Positions 62,201 through 64,000 of a stretch of DNA of 64,000 bases are shown here, piece after piece. Below the pieces are notes generated by a model. That model was not told the origin of the DNA. It saw only the letters and a program-made list of their open reading frames with translations, and made no database searches. The translations under genes and the position numbers were made by a program. Each line of letters opens with the position of its first letter. The stretch's first letter is position 1. The stretch is from Helicobacter canis (GTDB taxonomy: Bacteria; Campylobacterota; Campylobacteria; Campylobacterales; Helicobacteraceae): assembly GCF_008693005.1 (NCBI RefSeq), contig NZ_VXKE01000019.1, positions 62,001 to 126,000 on the forward strand. Reading direction: 5' to 3'.

Positions 62201-62843
62201 CATTATCCACGGCAACACTATTATAAAAGCAGGGAATTTTAGTGGGGAGTTTTTAAATCGTGTCGTTGGGAGGCATATTGTTGATGGTGGATTGTTTGAG
62301 CTAAGTGGAATCTATAAAAATGATATGTTTAATGGCGATGTTCATATTCAAAATACTAGCTTTAAGGGCTTTGCGATTGTGCAAAATGTCATTGGACTAA
62401 TTGATACGATTCCTTCGCTTGTGATGTTTAGGAGTCCGGGGCTTAGTGCTAAGGGCTATGAGGTCAAGCAGGGTAGCATTAAGCTTGCGCTCAATACGCA
62501 GTATGTGGGCTTAGAGTCGATTGATTTAATCGGCAAATCTATGGATATACAAGGGAGTGGCTTTATCGAGCTAGAGAGCCAAGAAGTGGATATGGGGCTT
62601 TCTATCTCCACGCTAAAAAACCTTAGCGGGATTTTAAACAAAATCCCCATTGTGGGGTATTTGCTCCTTGGCAAAGATGGCAAGGTAACCACCCAAGTAA
62701 GCGTGCGCGGCACGATCCAAGATCCTAAAACACAAATTTCTCTCGCACAAGACTTGCTTAAAACTCCGCTTAAAGTGCTTAAGCGCGCTTTCACACCGGT
62801 GGATATTGTGATCGATGAGATTGTAAAGAGTATTGATCGCTAA
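59238..62843 (+). CDS. Giant AsmA/DUF3971-like inner-membrane-anchored protein
   Basis: 1201 residues. N-terminal membrane helix (ALSVYIILFLTIFTLVGGF), then long beta-rich periplasmic regions. Residues ~510-720 are an acidic Gln/Glu/Ser low-complexity insert rich in TAGAWTCTA-derived ESS/DSS codons. The C-terminal ~250 residues (NIDIIHGNTIIKAGNFSGEFL, VVGRHIVDGGLFELSG, GYLLLGKDGKVTTQVSVRGTI) resemble the AsmA-like C-terminal domain of proteins that bridge the membranes and move phospholipids. ATG 59238 is the first start; 59250 is possible. The function is inferred. Confidence 0.75.
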   Translation: MMKKMPSKRALSVYIILFLTIFTLVGGFKILSDGITISSLRFADIQVRGLYLKLNNKFSLEIKELDLAKAMEKKPQKPTQTPTLKEISDYVKYALWGLAYFEDLRVEKIILGDEYVASVFYDGEHYALSFPKLQAVFNVQSQGNTIELDIRKLQVFEPDVEVAGRIIYSGASGQFSFGVSVAPLLIDSSGSKHDVVQASASKSTSKLFLQGTSDFKRLVLKAKTSKMSDLSAIRKLIAQNAKDLLPTLDMWLFNALGFETLEIDQASFDIVLHQKQFMKSLINNTKLTLYATKPTYKLDPTLAPFSANRAKIQVENGKAVLEMIAPKLESIDLNGSTLAFAFVDSVPTLSIFATSSKLLYTKALRDLLAFYGVQIPIDRISADMQANLSINIPFADNAPLKLGGKLAAQQAILSAGGLDFVSKGASIVIDINPKAGSNFIDIWTQNTSYENLFDIDTTMRIDLSQKLLKTSLFVHSLRVSTNPEINQRLINPQDKIRQPKKQAQSALKPLESSVSLESLRLSQAMPFTPQDMLAHIAHLASNAKLDSTQSLEESATQEQDLESPSTSEQELESSTPNTPEPAQDEVVDSSDASAPTTPLAKPDASLAPTEEIIDFSSREHEDDLQDQESAHKELETLESILQDTQEQKEQEKKEEQEGQDSSKAQQEPQESKSPQDFPTPQDKNLAQDESVDSSAPSEQEPQESKIESRKYTRNGVELDFSKPMGEKEMLEKIIALIKSQDEQKFTYDIFKATRETLPQVDVEIDFSSEPVRVSIPALDVYMQISSSGIRANVVDFSKFAPFSPIMKYLGLSSGSAVVELKGARDVAFQVRIADFPTFLLSKDKTLLHTFVFNGSYKDDKLEVLSDDGKIRLDLYDNTILANFTDIDVSIDGLLASKIPAIQEAFSTSSEKKAVFTREEILLESEFLRAKRRYERQNGIKPRIIAIQAQNITGFFKDVVIPFDDFNAKIRDDRISADATYKNGIANIDIIHGNTIIKAGNFSGEFLNRVVGRHIVDGGLFELSGIYKNDMFNGDVHIQNTSFKGFAIVQNVIGLIDTIPSLVMFRSPGLSAKGYEVKQGSIKLALNTQYVGLESIDLIGKSMDIQGSGFIELESQEVDMGLSISTLKNLSGILNKIPIVGYLLLGKDGKVTTQVSVRGTIQDPKTQISLAQDLLKTPLKVLKRAFTPVDIVIDEIVKSIDR

Positions 62844-64000
62844 TGCCCTTACAGAATCTAAATGCGGAGCAATACGCAGCAGCCACTGCACCTATGGGGC
62901 ATAATCTCATCATCGCTTCTGCTGGCACGGGGAAAACTTCTACTATTGTGGGGCGTATAGCGCATTTGCTAGAGAGCGGTGTGCAGGCAAGTGAGATTCT
63001 ACTGCTCACTTTTACCAACAAAGCTTCCCAAGAGATGATCGCACGCGTGGCAAGCCGCTTTGGCGAGGTGGCAAAGCAGATAGAGTGTGGGACATTCCAC
63101 GCTGTGTGCTACCGATTTTTGAAAGATAAATATGCCATATCACTAAAGCAGCCAAAAGAATTGAAAGTGCTGTTTAAAAGTATCGCAAAATCGCGTGTCT
63201 ATCAGCACCAGACAAGCACGCCGCCTTACTCTGGGGAGTATCTCTTTGATATTTACTCTCTTTTTCTCAACTCGCGCAATAATGAGAGCTTTGAAGAATG
63301 GCTTGGCGCACGCACAGGTGATCATAGTGCATATATTGATATTTATGAAGGGATTTTTGCAGAGTATCGCGCGTTAAAAAAATCACATAACTATATGGAC
63401 TACAATGACTTACTCCTAGAGTATGCCAAAGAAATGCGCGAGATAGAGTGCCCTTATAAAGAGATCTTATGCGATGAATACCAAGATACCAACCCTTTGC
63501 AAAACTATGTAATCCACGCGCTAAATCCTAAAAGTCTCTTTTGTGTAGGGGATTATGATCAAAGTATTTATGCCTTTAATGGTGCGGATATTTCGATTAT
63601 TTCAAGTTTTAGGGAGACTTATGTAGATTCTCGTGTCTTTACCTTAAGCAAGAATTATCGCTCTACGCGCTATATCCTTGATCTGGCTAATCGCGTGATA
63701 GAGAAAAATGAGCGCATTTATCCTAAAGAGCTTGAAGTCATCAACTTGCAAGAGCCTATTGCACCAAAGCTACTCATTTATAATGGATTGTTTGAGCAGT
63801 ATCAAGGTGTAGCGCAAAAGATCCTTACAGCTAATTATCCGCTTGATGATATTGCGATTATTTTCCGCAACAATTCTTCTGCGGATGGCTGCGAGGCATT
63901 GCTGCGAGAGCTTAATATCCCTTCAAAGCGCAAGGGTGGGGTGAGCTTTTTTGACGCTAAAGAAGTGGCACTAATGCTTGATCTATGCTCGCTTTTATAC
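62843..64000 (+). CDS. UvrD/PcrA/Rep-family superfamily 1 DNA helicase, 3'-truncated by window edge
   Basis: 386 residues visible; the frame is open to the right edge. ATG at 62843 overlaps the preceding TAA. Helicase motifs: Q motif (LNAEQYAAATAP), I SAGTGKTSTI, Ia LLTFTNKASQEM, GTFHAVCYRF, II CDEYQDTNPLQ, III VGDYDQSIYAFNGAD, IV LSKNYRSTRYIL. An ATP-driven 3'-5' helicase of DNA repair or replication. I cannot assign UvrD, PcrA or Rep from this part. Confidence 0.9.
   Translation, partial: MPLQNLNAEQYAAATAPMGHNLIIASAGTGKTSTIVGRIAHLLESGVQASEILLLTFTNKASQEMIARVASRFGEVAKQIECGTFHAVCYRFLKDKYAISLKQPKELKVLFKSIAKSRVYQHQTSTPPYSGEYLFDIYSLFLNSRNNESFEEWLGARTGDHSAYIDIYEGIFAEYRALKKSHNYMDYNDLLLEYAKEMREIECPYKEILCDEYQDTNPLQNYVIHALNPKSLFCVGDYDQSIYAFNGADISIISSFRETYVDSRVFTLSKNYRSTRYILDLANRVIEKNERIYPKELEVINLQEPIAPKLLIYNGLFEQYQGVAQKILTANYPLDDIAIIFRNNSSADGCEALLRELNIPSKRKGGVSFFDAKEVALMLDLCSLLY

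Overview
The window is a chromosomal segment of an epsilonproteobacterium (Campylobacterota), most likely an enterohepatic Helicobacter. Several blocks keep gene orders that I recall from H. pylori: fmt-birA-parA-parB-atpF'-atpF-atpH-atpA-atpG-atpD-atpC-exbB-exbD-(TonB/TolA)-tolB-pal-cpoB-slyD, lptF/G-pcm-nrdB, the tandem sodium-dependent transporters, and dcd-accB-accC-x-pseC. Base composition is moderately AT-rich, gene spacing is tight, and the interrupted palindrome TAGAWTCTA is scattered very densely outside the most conserved operons. I found no rRNA, tRNA, CRISPR array or transposase.

Layout. 1-3.8 kb: 3' part of a large autotransporter. 3.8-12.4 kb (all minus strand): a defence island with McrBC, a decayed methyltransferase, two candidate restriction enzymes and two intact adenine methyltransferases. 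A 23-bp direct repeat suggests that one restriction-modification module was inserted into another. 12.4-19.3 kb: guaA, motAB, fmt, birA, parAB. 19.3-25.2 kb: the F1Fo ATP synthase operon without subunits a and c. 25.2-30.7 kb: the Tol-Pal envelope system, SlyD and LolA. 30.7-38.7 kb (minus): LptF/G-type permease, a prepilin-peptidase-like protein, Pcm, two nitrilase-family proteins flanking nrdB, xseB and two sodium symporters. 38.8-43.6 kb: a glycan locus with a pyruvyltransferase, a split iron-sulfur/FrhB-like protein and a membrane protein, carrying a C13 tract, a CAACC pentamer tract and a premature amber codon. 43.7-48.5 kb: dcd, accBC and pseC. 48.6-53.2 kb: a cytochrome c-like protein, mnmA, pdxJ and a copper/thiol cluster. 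53.4-56.8 kb: four envelope lipoprotein-type genes including lpoB. 56.9-64 kb: a DUF1090-like protein, a lysophospholipase-like hydrolase, mltG, a giant AsmA-like protein and a UvrD-type helicase running off the right edge.

The genes mostly serve envelope energetics and surface construction: proton motive force made or used by ATP synthase, MotAB and ExbBD/Tol; lipoprotein and LPS transport by LolA and LptF/G; peptidoglycan work by LpoB and MltG; and glycosylation of flagellin (pseC) and surface glycans. The most noteworthy signals are the TAGAWTCTA word, which occurs as inverted pairs at gene ends much as uptake sequences do in Neisseria and Haemophilus; the nested restriction-modification insertion; and the glycan locus with two simple-sequence switches plus a nonsense codon.
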